From Thermoplasmata archaeon M9B2D (GTDB lineage Archaea > Thermoplasmatota > E2 > DHVEG-1): a DNA stretch of 5,543 nucleotides. The position numbers were made by a program, and so were the translations under genes. The notes beneath the pieces are model-generated. The model was not told the DNA's origin. It did not search any database and saw only the letters and a list, made by a program, of their open reading frames with translations. Of the stretch, positions 1 through 5,128 are shown piece after piece (within the stretch, counting starts at the first letter, position 1; each line of letters begins with the position of its first letter). The stretch lies in contig MUGD01000162.1 in NCBI GenBank assembly GCA_002900555.1, forward strand, positions 1 to 5,543. The letters run 5' to 3'.

Positions 1-190
1 TGATAAACTAGTACATAAAGTTTCTGCTTGCATGGTCAAATGACGGGAAAAATGAGTCATAAAGAGGTCGATTTTCCCATGTATCTTGATAGTATACGTA
101 ACTTTTATTTCAATAATCATCTAGTCGACATCTGACCAAGAGAGTCCCGCAAGGAGTGTTTCCTCAAAAGAAATAAAGAAAAAGGATCGG
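1..190. other. Region without a recognisable gene
   Basis: I see no supported gene here. The window opens with in-frame stops (TGA, TAA), and all plus frames are interrupted early. A weak TATA-like stretch (CTTTTATTT, about 101-109) and an A-rich stretch (about 166-183) could be promoter elements for the small ORF that starts at 191. A short palindrome GTATAC lies at 92-97. The frame used by the ORF at 191 is already open from 125 and rich in purine-first codons, but it has no start codon before 191. Confidence 0.4.
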
Positions 191-388
191 ATGTACAACC
201 TGTCCAGAGGAAAAACCAGACGTAGATACCAAAGAGGCGAATGGGACCATGAACCAAGTGAAAAACCGCCTCTGCGACGTCTTTCTAAAAAAACCAGGAT
301 CATTATCAGGAGCACTATTTTTTCCATACATATGATGGTATTATGTCATTTTGAAAATATACTGCAGTATATTAAAATAGACGAATAA
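191..388 (+). CDS. Small basic hypothetical protein (65 aa, weak)
   Basis: This ORF encodes a 65-residue protein that I do not recognise. Residues about 6-40 are very rich in Arg and Lys (several RR and KK pairs) and look unstructured. Residues about 36-55 are hydrophobic (isoleucine and methionine rich) and could form one short membrane or buried helix. The codons are mostly purine-first, which favours real coding, and the frame is open back to 125 without another start. Against it, there is no clear ribosome binding site. Its last codons also run through the palindrome and TATA-like box of the next ORF, which starts 16 bases after its stop. It could be a small nucleic-acid-binding or membrane-anchored peptide, or a chance ORF; nothing in the sequence decides this. 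Confidence 0.33.
   Translation: MYNLSRGKTRRRYQRGEWDHEPSEKPPLRRLSKKTRIIIRSTIFSIHMMVLCHFENILQYIKIDE
356..373. promoter_or_regulatory. Perfect 18-bp palindrome, candidate operator
   Basis: The sequence AATATACTGCAGTATATT is its own reverse complement over all 18 bases. Its right arm runs into an archaeal TATA-like element (TATATTAAAA, about 368-377), about 30 bases upstream of the ATG at 405. A dimeric regulator bound here would compete with TBP. The 12-bp core ATACT-GC-AGTAT (359-370) recurs as ATACT-AC-AGTAT at 963-974, upstream of the lipoprotein gene. The symmetry and the overlap are read directly from the sequence; the operator role is inferred. Confidence 0.5.
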
Positions 389-404
389 ACAAAGTATAAC
401 ATTG

Positions 405-617
405 ATGCGGGTGAGGCGTTCTCGAATAACATCACAACAGCTTGACCAAGACTGGTTGATTGAATTTGGTGTTTGCCTTAACAAAATCAACGACGAGAAA
501 AAAATGCAAGAGATAAAAAAGATTTTCATTGAGGCCTACTTTGAGAATATCCAAGAGGGGATGAACCCACGAGAAGCCATACAAAAAGCAAAGACCATCG
601 CACTTTGTTTTTTTTAG
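405..617 (+). CDS. Small conserved-looking hypothetical protein (70 aa)
   Basis: The ORF encodes about 70 residues with a basic N-terminus (R3, R5, R6, R8) and then two or three predicted amphipathic helices. The last helix contains a 'GMNPREAIQKAK' segment, a pattern common at the C-terminal helix of small archaeal proteins. I do not recognise the family and see no clear helix-turn-helix, zinc ligands or catalytic motif. The ATG at 405 is chosen; a TTG at 402 is directly adjacent in frame. No Shine-Dalgarno sequence is visible, but a TATA-like box about 30 bases upstream predicts a nearly leaderless transcript. The stop codon is embedded in a run of eight T (608-615), so termination of translation and transcription may coincide. 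The dyad over its promoter suggests regulation, possibly autoregulation, but that is inference. Confidence 0.55.
   Translation: MRVRRSRITSQQLDQDWLIEFGVCLNKINDEKKMQEIKKIFIEAYFENIQEGMNPREAIQKAKTIALCFF
608..615 (+). terminator. Oligo-T tract at end of the 70-aa ORF
   Basis: Eight consecutive T form the last Phe codons and the first base of the TAG stop of the preceding ORF. Archaeal RNA polymerase can terminate at oligo-T runs without a hairpin, so this is a plausible terminator. Confidence 0.4.
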
Positions 618-643
618 TTCGACTACACGAGCCTTCATGGATG

Positions 644-670
644 GACCACCGGTTCAAAAGAACCCTGGTT
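644..670. repeat. Hairpin (GGTTC-AAAA-GAACC with outer ACCA/TGGT)
   Basis: GGTTC (651-655) and GAACC (660-664) pair across an AAAA loop. After a small CC/C internal loop, ACCA (645-648) pairs with TGGT (666-669), giving nine pairs in all. It lies about 30 bases after the 70-aa ORF and may be a 3' end structure or part of an unannotated RNA. Confidence 0.4.
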
Positions 671-751
671 GTTGTCTATAAGGATATGGGCGACATTCCC
701 TCATGCGCCCTTCTGCCCGTCCCGATCGAACGAGTGTCAAACCGATGTCTG

Positions 752-760
752 TTATAAAAA
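752..760 (+). promoter_or_regulatory. Strong TATA-like box without an assigned gene
   Basis: TTATAAAAA followed by more A is a good archaeal TATA match. It predicts a start near 780. No credible ORF begins there, so it may drive an RNA or a long-leader transcript into the lipoprotein gene; equally, it may be unused AT-rich sequence. Confidence 0.3.
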
Positions 761-938
761 AAAACCTATAGAGCTTTAAGGGAAAAGAAGAGAGATCGAC
801 GGACGGTTAGACGTACAGATGACGTACATAAATAAAAGAACACTGCTGCAGCCATAGAACGGTAGTGTACGGGTCTGTGGAGATCTGGGAAAGCGAACAC
901 GTGTCTCTTAGGATTGTCTGTGAATGTCAAAAAGGTAT

Positions 939-948
939 CTTTTTAAAG
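939..948 (+). promoter_or_regulatory. Candidate TATA box of the lipoprotein gene
   Basis: CTTTTTAAAG lies about 45 bases before the GTG at 989. A start roughly 25 bases downstream (about 969) would leave a leader of about 20 bases containing GGAG (977-980), eight bases before the GTG. This arrangement supports GTG 989 as the natural start. Confidence 0.4.
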
Positions 949-962
949 AATCAAGCCATGCG

Positions 963-974
963 ATACTACAGTAT
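963..974. promoter_or_regulatory. Second copy of the ATACT-NN-AGTAT dyad
   Basis: ATACT-AC-AGTAT is a perfect 5-bp inverted repeat with a two-base spacer. Positions 963-976 match 359-372 of the first palindrome at 13 of 14 bases. It lies over the predicted transcription start, 14 bases before the GTG at 989, where a bound repressor would block initiation. That two upstream regions share it suggests one common regulator; this is an inference. Confidence 0.45.
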
Positions 975-988
975 ATGGAGATGGTGAA

Positions 989-1033
989 GTGAGAAAAATT
1001 ATTGTCATGCTCATTGGATTTCTCCTTATCTGA
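989..1033 (+). other. Out-of-frame lipoprotein signal peptide start
   Basis: From GTG 989, with GGAG eight bases upstream, the frame reads (M)RKIIVMLIGFLLI and then TGA (1031-1033). This is a typical short signal peptide: a positive RK followed by a hydrophobic core. The next ORF begins at the overlapping ATG 1033 and reads M-S-G-C. If one base is restored (equivalent to reading C1030 twice), the product reads ...FLLILMSGC, a complete signal peptide with a lipobox-like cleavage site before Cys. The match in register makes a one-base deletion or sequencing error the most likely cause. Coupled reinitiation at TGATG is the alternative, but it would yield a protein without a signal. Confidence 0.75.
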
Positions 1034-2286
1034 TGAGCGGATGTACGGAAAACAACCAACACGCTGATGATATCGACACGGATGGCGATGGATACATTGA
1101 TTCCCTTGATGCGTTCCCGTCTGACCCGACCGAATGGGCAGATTCGGATGGTGATGGCGTGGGTGACAATGCAGATGCGTTCCCTTCCGACCCAAGCGAA
1201 TGGCAGGACTCCGATGGCGACGGCGTAGGCGACAATGCAGATGCGTTCCCTTCCGACCCGACCGAATGGCAGGACTCCGATGGCGACGGGGTTGGCGATA
1301 CCGCTGACTATTACCCGGATGATCCGACCAAATGGGAGCCACCGGTAGACGATCCGTTCGTCACCTATGCAGAACCGTACATTCAGATGCTTGTGAATGA
1401 CGACAGCGAGCTATACTCCTATGCGTATGGGCTTTTCAGTGACTTTGATGCGACCGTTCGGGAATGCCGCGTGAACGTGCTGTACCGGGACATTCTGATG
1501 AATTACACCTGTCTTACTGATCCTTTAGGCAGCACACCGTTGCAGACGCCCCAGGAGACCATCCAAAGGAAACAGGGGACCTGCGAGGATCTTTCCATCC
1601 TACTTGGGTCGCTTTTTATCAACATCGGCATTCCATCGTATCTGGTGTTCACCGATGATCATGTGTATTGCATGGCCTATGACATCAACACAGAGACGCT
1701 TTGGGATTGTGCAGAGCAGGCATTGATCCGTCTTGTCGAGTCCGAAGAGTATTTCAACGAATCAATGTACCAGCATCTTGAAGGCACCTATTATCTATCC
1801 TCGCTGGGTAACGCATTGTATGCTGGCGGGGAGGCAAATAAGACGTTTGATGGACTTATCGACTCCATGACCATTGACTACAGTTTTCAATCAGACCTGC
1901 CGCTCCATCTATTCGTGGTTCCGACACAGACCGTGTTCTATGAACTAAACGAAGGAGATTACTCGAACGTCACATATTCAGAACACAACATCACCAGTAA
2001 GACAGGGACAGTCCCCCAGATGACCACGTTTGGAGGCATCGTCCTTCTCTATCTAGGAAACCAGACTGCAACCGTAACCCTTGACTTTGAATTTACGTTT
2101 CAACCATCGTTTTACACCACCTACAACAAAGACACGCTGACAGCCTATGACATCGAAGGAAAAGACTGCGTGATTTGTGACCCGGCCCTCGGGGATTTTG
2201 GTTTCCCTGGGTACGATGCACAGATTACTGGAGAGAAAACAGCGATCAATCCGCTGACGAAGAAGTATGTCACCCTTCCTAACTAA
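1033..2286 (+). CDS. TSP3-repeat transglutaminase-like lipoprotein, signal peptide frame-split
   Basis: This is probably a cell-surface, lipid-anchored protein. Counting from ATG 1033 (417 aa), Cys4 is the likely lipidated residue. Residues 15-102 are four 22-residue Asp-rich repeats of the DSDGDGVGD type, thrombospondin type 3-like, expected to bind calcium and act as a stiff stalk. Residues about 105-230 look like a transglutaminase/protease-like fold: Cys184 in QGTCEDLS, His210 in TDDHVYC, and Asp225 in LWDCAE, 15 residues after the His, form a plausible triad. This fold can be a protease, an amidase or a cross-linking enzyme; the substrate cannot be told. Residues about 300-417 are beta-rich and of unknown function. 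Six N-X-S/T sequons fit an external, glycosylated protein. ATG 1033 is unlikely to be the real start, because the signal peptide lies in the previous frame from 989. The TAA stop is followed by inverted repeats and a likely terminator. Confidence 0.85.
   Translation: MSGCTENNQHADDIDTDGDGYIDSLDAFPSDPTEWADSDGDGVGDNADAFPSDPSEWQDSDGDGVGDNADAFPSDPTEWQDSDGDGVGDTADYYPDDPTKWEPPVDDPFVTYAEPYIQMLVNDDSELYSYAYGLFSDFDATVRECRVNVLYRDILMNYTCLTDPLGSTPLQTPQETIQRKQGTCEDLSILLGSLFINIGIPSYLVFTDDHVYCMAYDINTETLWDCAEQALIRLVESEEYFNESMYQHLEGTYYLSSLGNALYAGGEANKTFDGLIDSMTIDYSFQSDLPLHLFVVPTQTVFYELNEGDYSNVTYSEHNITSKTGTVPQMTTFGGIVLLYLGNQTATVTLDFEFTFQPSFYTTYNKDTLTAYDIEGKDCVICDPALGDFGFPGYDAQITGEKTAINPLTKKYVTLPN
1075..1338 (+). 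repeat. Four 66-bp tandem repeats encoding TSP3-type units
   Basis: Units lie at 1075-1140, 1141-1206, 1207-1272 and 1273-1338, each encoding 22 residues that end in a Trp-containing linker (PSDPTEW-type). Units 2 and 3 differ at only 8 of 66 bases by my reading, seven of them silent, and share 29 identical bases (1165-1193 and 1231-1259). Units 1 and 4 are more diverged. Such arrays can expand or contract by recombination. Confidence 0.9.
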
Positions 2287-2326
2287 ATCCGTATATACTT
2301 GCCAGGGTCTGTGAGAATTACCCAAG

Positions 2327-2373
2327 CCAATAGATACAATATACTATCGTTACAATAGGGTTCCATCTATTGG
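2327..2373. repeat. 9-bp perfect inverted repeat downstream of the lipoprotein gene
   Basis: CCAATAGAT (2327-2335) pairs with ATCTATTGG (2365-2373) around a 29-base loop, inside which CTAT (2344-2347) can pair with ATAG (2355-2358). It lies 40 bases after the lipoprotein stop and could be an mRNA 3' end structure. Confidence 0.5.
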
Positions 2374-2487
2374 AAGGAATCATACTTCTTTACATAAACC
2401 AATCATCGTAAAGATTTCCCGGTAGGAGCCACACTACTCCATTAGACTTTGTAGAGGAGCAGTCTATCATACAGCCGCCATAAACCG

Positions 2488-2518
2488 CGTTTTTACCCCT
2501 ATCAGGGCTATAAAAACG
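2488..2518. terminator. Likely bidirectional terminator hairpin
   Basis: CGTTTTTA (2488-2495) and TAAAAACG (2511-2518) pair perfectly, with an inner CCC (2497-2499)/GGG (2505-2507) stem around a five-base loop. Because the arms contain T5 and A5, both strands present an oligo-U stretch, and further T runs follow at 2521-2525 and 2546-2551. The position between convergent genes fits termination of both. Confidence 0.55.
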
Positions 2519-2635
2519 AGTTTTTATATTAAATCTGTGAGATGCTTTTTTAGGCTAATTGATAGGAATGCAAAGGTTCTCTTCACACCTGGATACATAT
2601 GAAATACGCGGATACTGGATGGTTCCACTGCATCG

Positions 2636-3334
2636 TTACCAAAGCAAAGGAATGATTCGGTATCGTACTTTTTTTGAATAATCCTCGTACCCGGGAAGTT
2701 CCTTTTTCAGGGTGGTGTCCTCCATATATGTTCTCCAGAACACGAGAATGATGGCAAAGAAAGCCGGCAGCAGCCCCCCAAACGACCCAAGCAAAAGCGG
2801 CGTGCCAATGGTAAAGACAAGACCACCAAGGTACCCCGGGTGCCTCACGAACCGATAGGGGCCGGTGCTGCATACCTCATGTTTTCGATCGGTCTGTATT
2901 CTGACGACCGATGAGAAGAACCGGTTGGTTCTCTTCGCCCAAAGGACGATGATCTGCCCAACACAGTATAATAGGATTCCGAGAAGAACAACGAGAAAAG
3001 GAACCGAAGGACTCCAGGAAAACCAAGTCGCGTCCAGGATGGAGAGGATGAACATGACAAAGAACAGCGGCGTGGAGATTGCATAGTAGACCTTATCCCA
3101 TCGCTTCATCCCCTCACCTGGTTTGAGTCGTTCCTTTATCAGATCCTTGCGATCGATAAGCAGACCGTAGGTGAGCAGGATAAAAAAGATGTTTAACCCA
3201 TTAAACACCCATCCCTGCCAGTAATCAAGCCGCCTTGCGATGACAAAGGTTATTGGAAGGAAGAAAAGTAGGATACCGACTGATTTTGCTACGATTTTTA
3301 TGCCGAGTTGTTGGGTTTGGATGGTTTGGTCCAT
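2636..3334 (-). CDS. ICMT/PEMT-like integral membrane methyltransferase
   Basis: The 232-residue product has the hallmarks of the isoprenylcysteine carboxyl methyltransferase/phospholipid methyltransferase superfamily. Hydrophobic segments lie at about 13-33, 43-60, 85-105, 112-132 and 171-199. The SAM-binding motif GPYRFVRHPGYLG is at residues 158-170. The C-terminal part has glutamates near 205 and 212 followed by a Y-x-x-Y...VRYRIIP tail (216-229), as in this family. It should use S-adenosylmethionine at the cytoplasmic membrane face. Archaeal and bacterial members often have unknown substrates, so prenylcysteine methylation should not be assumed. The ATG at 3334 has AAGGAG ten bases upstream (complement of 3345-3350) and a TATA box at 3387-3396. 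Length is normal and the frame intact. The gene is divergent from the radical SAM gene and convergent with the lipoprotein gene. Confidence 0.92.
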   Translation of the reverse strand: MDQTIQTQQLGIKIVAKSVGILLFFLPITFVIARRLDYWQGWVFNGLNIFFILLTYGLLIDRKDLIKERLKPGEGMKRWDKVYYAISTPLFFVMFILSILDATWFSWSPSVPFLVVLLGILLYCVGQIIVLWAKRTNRFFSSVVRIQTDRKHEVCSTGPYRFVRHPGYLGGLVFTIGTPLLLGSFGGLLPAFFAIILVFWRTYMEDTTLKKELPGYEDYSKKVRYRIIPLLW

Positions 3335-3386
3335 GCCGCAGACGCTCCTTGGTTTGCGATGATCCTTTTTAAAAAAACTCTTCTTT

Positions 3387-3396
3387 CTTATATAAA
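3387..3396 (-). promoter_or_regulatory. TATA box of the ICMT-like gene
   Basis: Read on the minus strand, TTTATATAAG is a close match to the archaeal TATA consensus. It predicts a start near 3367 and a leader of about 33 bases that contains AAGGAG ten bases from the ATG. A second AT-rich stretch (about 3365-3377) lies downstream of it. Confidence 0.55.
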
Positions 3397-3488
3397 TGTT
3401 CTCGCGGGTTTTTTAGACAAACATACAGTGAAACACGTAGGTGTCTGCGAACCACCTGAAGGGAGGCGTGGCTTGCTAGGGAAGGGAA

Positions 3489-3498
3489 AGATTAAAAT
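3489..3498 (+). promoter_or_regulatory. Candidate TATA-like box of the radical SAM gene
   Basis: AGATTAAAAT lies about 30 bases before ATG 3524, the distance expected for a leaderless or very short-leader archaeal transcript. The match is modest. Confidence 0.3.
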
Positions 3499-3523
3499 CA
3501 TCCTGCCTCCTGTGCTAAGGTAC

Positions 3524-4450
3524 ATGGTTGAGTACGATTTCCCACCTTTCCGACCACCCAACGAGGCGTCCTCTGCCCTGATCCGCGTCACACGAGGGTG
3601 CCCGTGGAACCGCTGCCTCTTCTGTACCATGTATAAGACGCTTTCGTTCCAGCCACGGCCTCTCAAAGAAGTGAAAAAGGACATCGATACCGCTGTCCAC
3701 ATCTATCCGAGGGCACGCACCGTCTTCATCGCTGACTCAGACAGCCTTGCCATGAAGGACAGTGAGCAGATCATCAGGCATATCAGAACACGTTTTCCCC
3801 ATGCAGAGCGGATAACATCCTATGCGAGGGCAACGACGCTGATGCGCCTTGGCGCTGCCCGTCTAGCAAAGCTACGTCAGGCAGGCTTGACACGGGTGCA
3901 TGTCGGCCTTGAGTCCGGCGATGCTGAAACCCTCGCATTCTTAAGGAAGGGAGCCACCCCTCATGATATGATTGCGGGAGGAACAGCAGCAAAGGACGCA
4001 GGTCTTGAGCTTTCGTTTTACGTACTCATCGGTGCTGGTGGCAAGGACAGGCTCACTGAGCATGCGGTAGGCTCTGCGTTGGTATGCAATGCGGTTAACC
4101 CGGATTTCATCCGCCTTCGGACCCTGATTGTGCAGCACGGCTCACTTCTTGAGGAGAAAATGAAAGCAGGACAGTACCGACCGACGGCTCCTTCTGAAAA
4201 ACTCAGCGAGGTGAAACTGTTTCTTGAGCATCTGGATGTGCAGGACTGTACACTTGCCTCGGATCATCATACGAACACCATCTGGGTGGACACCACCATA
4301 GTCTATCAGGGGATCCATGGGATGCTGCCTTTGGAGAAAGACCATATGATGGAGGTTCTGAATCAGACCTTGCAGCATCTTTCCCAGGCACGCGGTGAGA
4401 TCCTAGATGCGACCATCATGTACGAGCGAGGTATGATTACGTCACTGTAA
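3524..4450 (+). CDS. Radical SAM protein with CX4CX2C cluster motif
   Basis: The 308-residue product fits a COG1032-related radical SAM family of about 300 residues that starts with a 'RPPxEAxS' segment. Here it reads FRPPNEASSALIRVTRG (9-25), followed by C26-P-W-N-R-C31-L-F-C34-T-M-Y. The three Cys should hold the 4Fe-4S cluster that cleaves SAM. Spacing is CX4CX2C rather than the canonical CX3CX2C; from memory, this spacing recurs in this family. Later features include ADSDSLAM, a GLESGDAETLAFLRKG segment near residue 130, and IGAGGKD where relatives usually have a G-rich GLGG; these belong to the SAM-binding barrel. A DHHTN segment lies near the C-terminus. The reaction is unknown. The frame is open back to 3308, but that extension overlaps the divergent gene's start and its promoter. 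ATG 3524 gives the family length and has AAGG just upstream and an AT-rich box near 3491. It is probably monocistronic. Confidence 0.92.
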   Translation: MVEYDFPPFRPPNEASSALIRVTRGCPWNRCLFCTMYKTLSFQPRPLKEVKKDIDTAVHIYPRARTVFIADSDSLAMKDSEQIIRHIRTRFPHAERITSYARATTLMRLGAARLAKLRQAGLTRVHVGLESGDAETLAFLRKGATPHDMIAGGTAAKDAGLELSFYVLIGAGGKDRLTEHAVGSALVCNAVNPDFIRLRTLIVQHGSLLEEKMKAGQYRPTAPSEKLSEVKLFLEHLDVQDCTLASDHHTNTIWVDTTIVYQGIHGMLPLEKDHMMEVLNQTLQHLSQARGEILDATIMYERGMITSL

Positions 4451-4457
4451 CAGTAAC
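4441..4457. repeat. 17-bp near-perfect dyad at the radical SAM stop codon
   Basis: The sequence is symmetric around A4449 with one mismatched pair (4443/4455): ACTGT-A-ACAGT forms the centre and GT/AC the ends. It overlaps the TAA stop. It may be chance or a protein-binding dyad near the next promoter. Confidence 0.3.
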
Positions 4458-4500
4458 TATTCTGAACGGCGTCTGCATTGTCCGTCGCTGCATGAAAATA

Positions 4501-4510
4501 TTTATATATT
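4501..4510 (+). promoter_or_regulatory. TATA box of the small charged protein gene
   Basis: TTTATATATT is a strong archaeal TATA match, with A-rich sequence before it. A transcription start about 25 bases downstream falls near 4530, just before the TTG (4535) and ATG (4544) start candidates. Confidence 0.6.
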
Positions 4511-4543
4511 ATACCAACTAAATAATAAGGACGGTTGGTTGAG

Positions 4544-4783
4544 ATGGAGTACCTAACAGAAAAAAAAAGGAAAGAGGGAGTGAAGATACAGCCTGTGGAG
4601 TTACAAGACATTGAAGAATTTTTTAAAAAAATGAGACGAAAACGTACTTTATCGTCTTTGTTTGGACTCTTTGAAGATGTCGAAGACGAGGATGAAGAAT
4701 CATACAACGTGTCTGTGTATAAGGTGTTGCCATACCCGCCTAACACCAAGGATGTCAATGAGTCCTTTGTGCAAAGGACCTGA
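4544..4783 (+). CDS. Small charged hypothetical protein (79 aa)
   Basis: I do not recognise this 79-residue protein. It has a basic, hydrophilic start (EKKRKEG), a helix-like middle (VELQDIEEFFKKMRRKR, about 20-36), a short hydrophobic patch (LSSLFGLF), then an acidic run (EDVEDEDEE, about 45-53) and a short C-terminal part likely to be a strand plus tail. The split between a basic helix and an acidic patch suggests a protein or nucleic-acid interaction partner rather than an enzyme, but this is a guess. ATG 4544 is preferred. TTG 4535 is in frame three residues earlier and has AAGGA directly before it (4527-4531), so it is a real alternative. The TATA box at 4501 gives a nearly leaderless mRNA. 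An inverted repeat covers its last codons. Confidence 0.58.
   Translation: MEYLTEKKRKEGVKIQPVELQDIEEFFKKMRRKRTLSSLFGLFEDVEDEDEESYNVSVYKVLPYPPNTKDVNESFVQRT
4762..4779. repeat. 18-bp hairpin over the 3' end of the small charged gene
   Basis: GTCCTTTG (4762-4769) and CAAAGGAC (4772-4779) are perfect complements separated by two bases; the stop TGA begins two bases later at 4781. The first T run after it is only TTTT at 4803-4806, so it may act as an mRNA 3' stabiliser or a poor terminator rather than a classical one. Confidence 0.5.
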
Positions 4784-4839
4784 CCACATCATGATATCCG
4801 TGTTTTAGGAGATATGAGTGAAAAAACTTGACAGTTCCG

Positions 4840-5031
4840 ATGAAGGGAGCGTGCAAAAAGGAGATAAGGCTGGTAGAAACGACTTTGCGCCCCCTCACGA
4901 TACGAAAGTCGCATGATACTGTTGATGACCTCTATGGCATACTGATACACGGCATCGCAGATGTAAAAACAAAGGAATCCTCCGTGCGAAATTTAACTGT
5001 ACACCTATGGATCATTGAAATGTTCAATTGA
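4840..5031 (+). CDS. Weak hypothetical ORF (63 aa) upstream of hef
   Basis: The ORF runs from ATG 4840 (TTG 4828 is an in-frame alternative) to TGA 5031. The first 30 codons look less coding-like than the overlapping GTG 4818 frame, whereas the second half (DDLYGILIHGIADVKTKE and after) is the better-looking frame there. No ribosome binding site or good TATA box precedes it. I do not recognise the product. It may be a fragment of the decayed gene suggested for this region. Confidence 0.22.
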   Translation: MKGACKKEIRLVETTLRPLTIRKSHDTVDDLYGILIHGIADVKTKESSVRNLTVHLWIIEMFN

Positions 5032-5128
5032 TAGAGGAGTATAAGAAGGGGTTTGGACCTTTCGATACGGTAAGATGATGTAGCATATATGGAATCACGT
5101 TGATTGAAAGTGGGGAGAAGGCCAGTGC

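Larger units (their letters stand above)
618..988. other. Long intergenic stretch with promoter-like and hairpin elements
   Basis: No convincing gene lies in these 371 bases. The longest readable pieces are a 38-codon frame from ATG 641 to TAA 757 and an ATG-poor frame from 832 to 987; neither resembles a known protein. Visible elements are a hairpin at 644-670, a strong TATA-like box at about 752-760, and a direct repeat ACGTACA at 811-817 and 822-828 (11 bases apart). Near the right end are the promoter elements of the lipoprotein gene. A TATA-like box about 230 bases before the next start could drive a small RNA or give the lipoprotein mRNA a long leader. Confidence 0.4.
2287..2635. other. 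Convergent intergenic region with inverted repeats
   Basis: This 349-base gap lies between the 3' ends of the lipoprotein gene (plus) and the methyltransferase gene (minus). I see no ORF worth calling. It contains a 9-bp inverted repeat (2327-2373), a smaller one (TAGACT 2443-2448 with AGTCTA 2461-2466), the hairpin at 2488-2518, and T runs at 2521-2525 and 2546-2551. It is best explained as 3' untranslated and terminator sequence for both genes, although a structured small RNA cannot be excluded. Confidence 0.5.

Noticed and set aside
121..327. 68-codon minus-strand ORF with a hydrophobic start
   Set aside because: It is antisense to the better-looking plus ORF at 191-388, has no clear promoter or ribosome site, and its composition is not convincing.
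651..664. tRNA T-arm-like GGTTCAAAAGAACC
   Set aside because: There is no acceptor stem, anticodon arm or D arm around it; it is a simple hairpin.
832..987. 51-codon open frame ending TGA 987
   Set aside because: It lacks an ATG until its end, contains promoter-like elements and resembles nothing known.
1030..1036. C/D box RNA start (CTGATGA)
   Set aside because: No matching D box or paired ends; the bases are explained by the signal peptide/lipobox junction.
1075..1338. CRISPR-like regular repeats
   Set aside because: The repeats are tandem, in frame and without spacers, and encode TSP3-type protein units.
908..1342. 144-codon ORF on the minus strand
   Set aside because: Most of it mirrors the Asp-rich repeat array; its His/Arg-rich repetitive product is a by-product of the repeats' codon use.
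2053..2325. 90-codon minus-strand ORF
   Set aside because: It is antisense to the C-terminal part of the lipoprotein, which has the clear protein features.
3308..3523. N-terminal extension of the radical SAM ORF
   Set aside because: It overlaps the start of the divergent methyltransferase gene and its TATA box, and does not look like part of the family. ATG 3524 gives the normal ~300-residue length.
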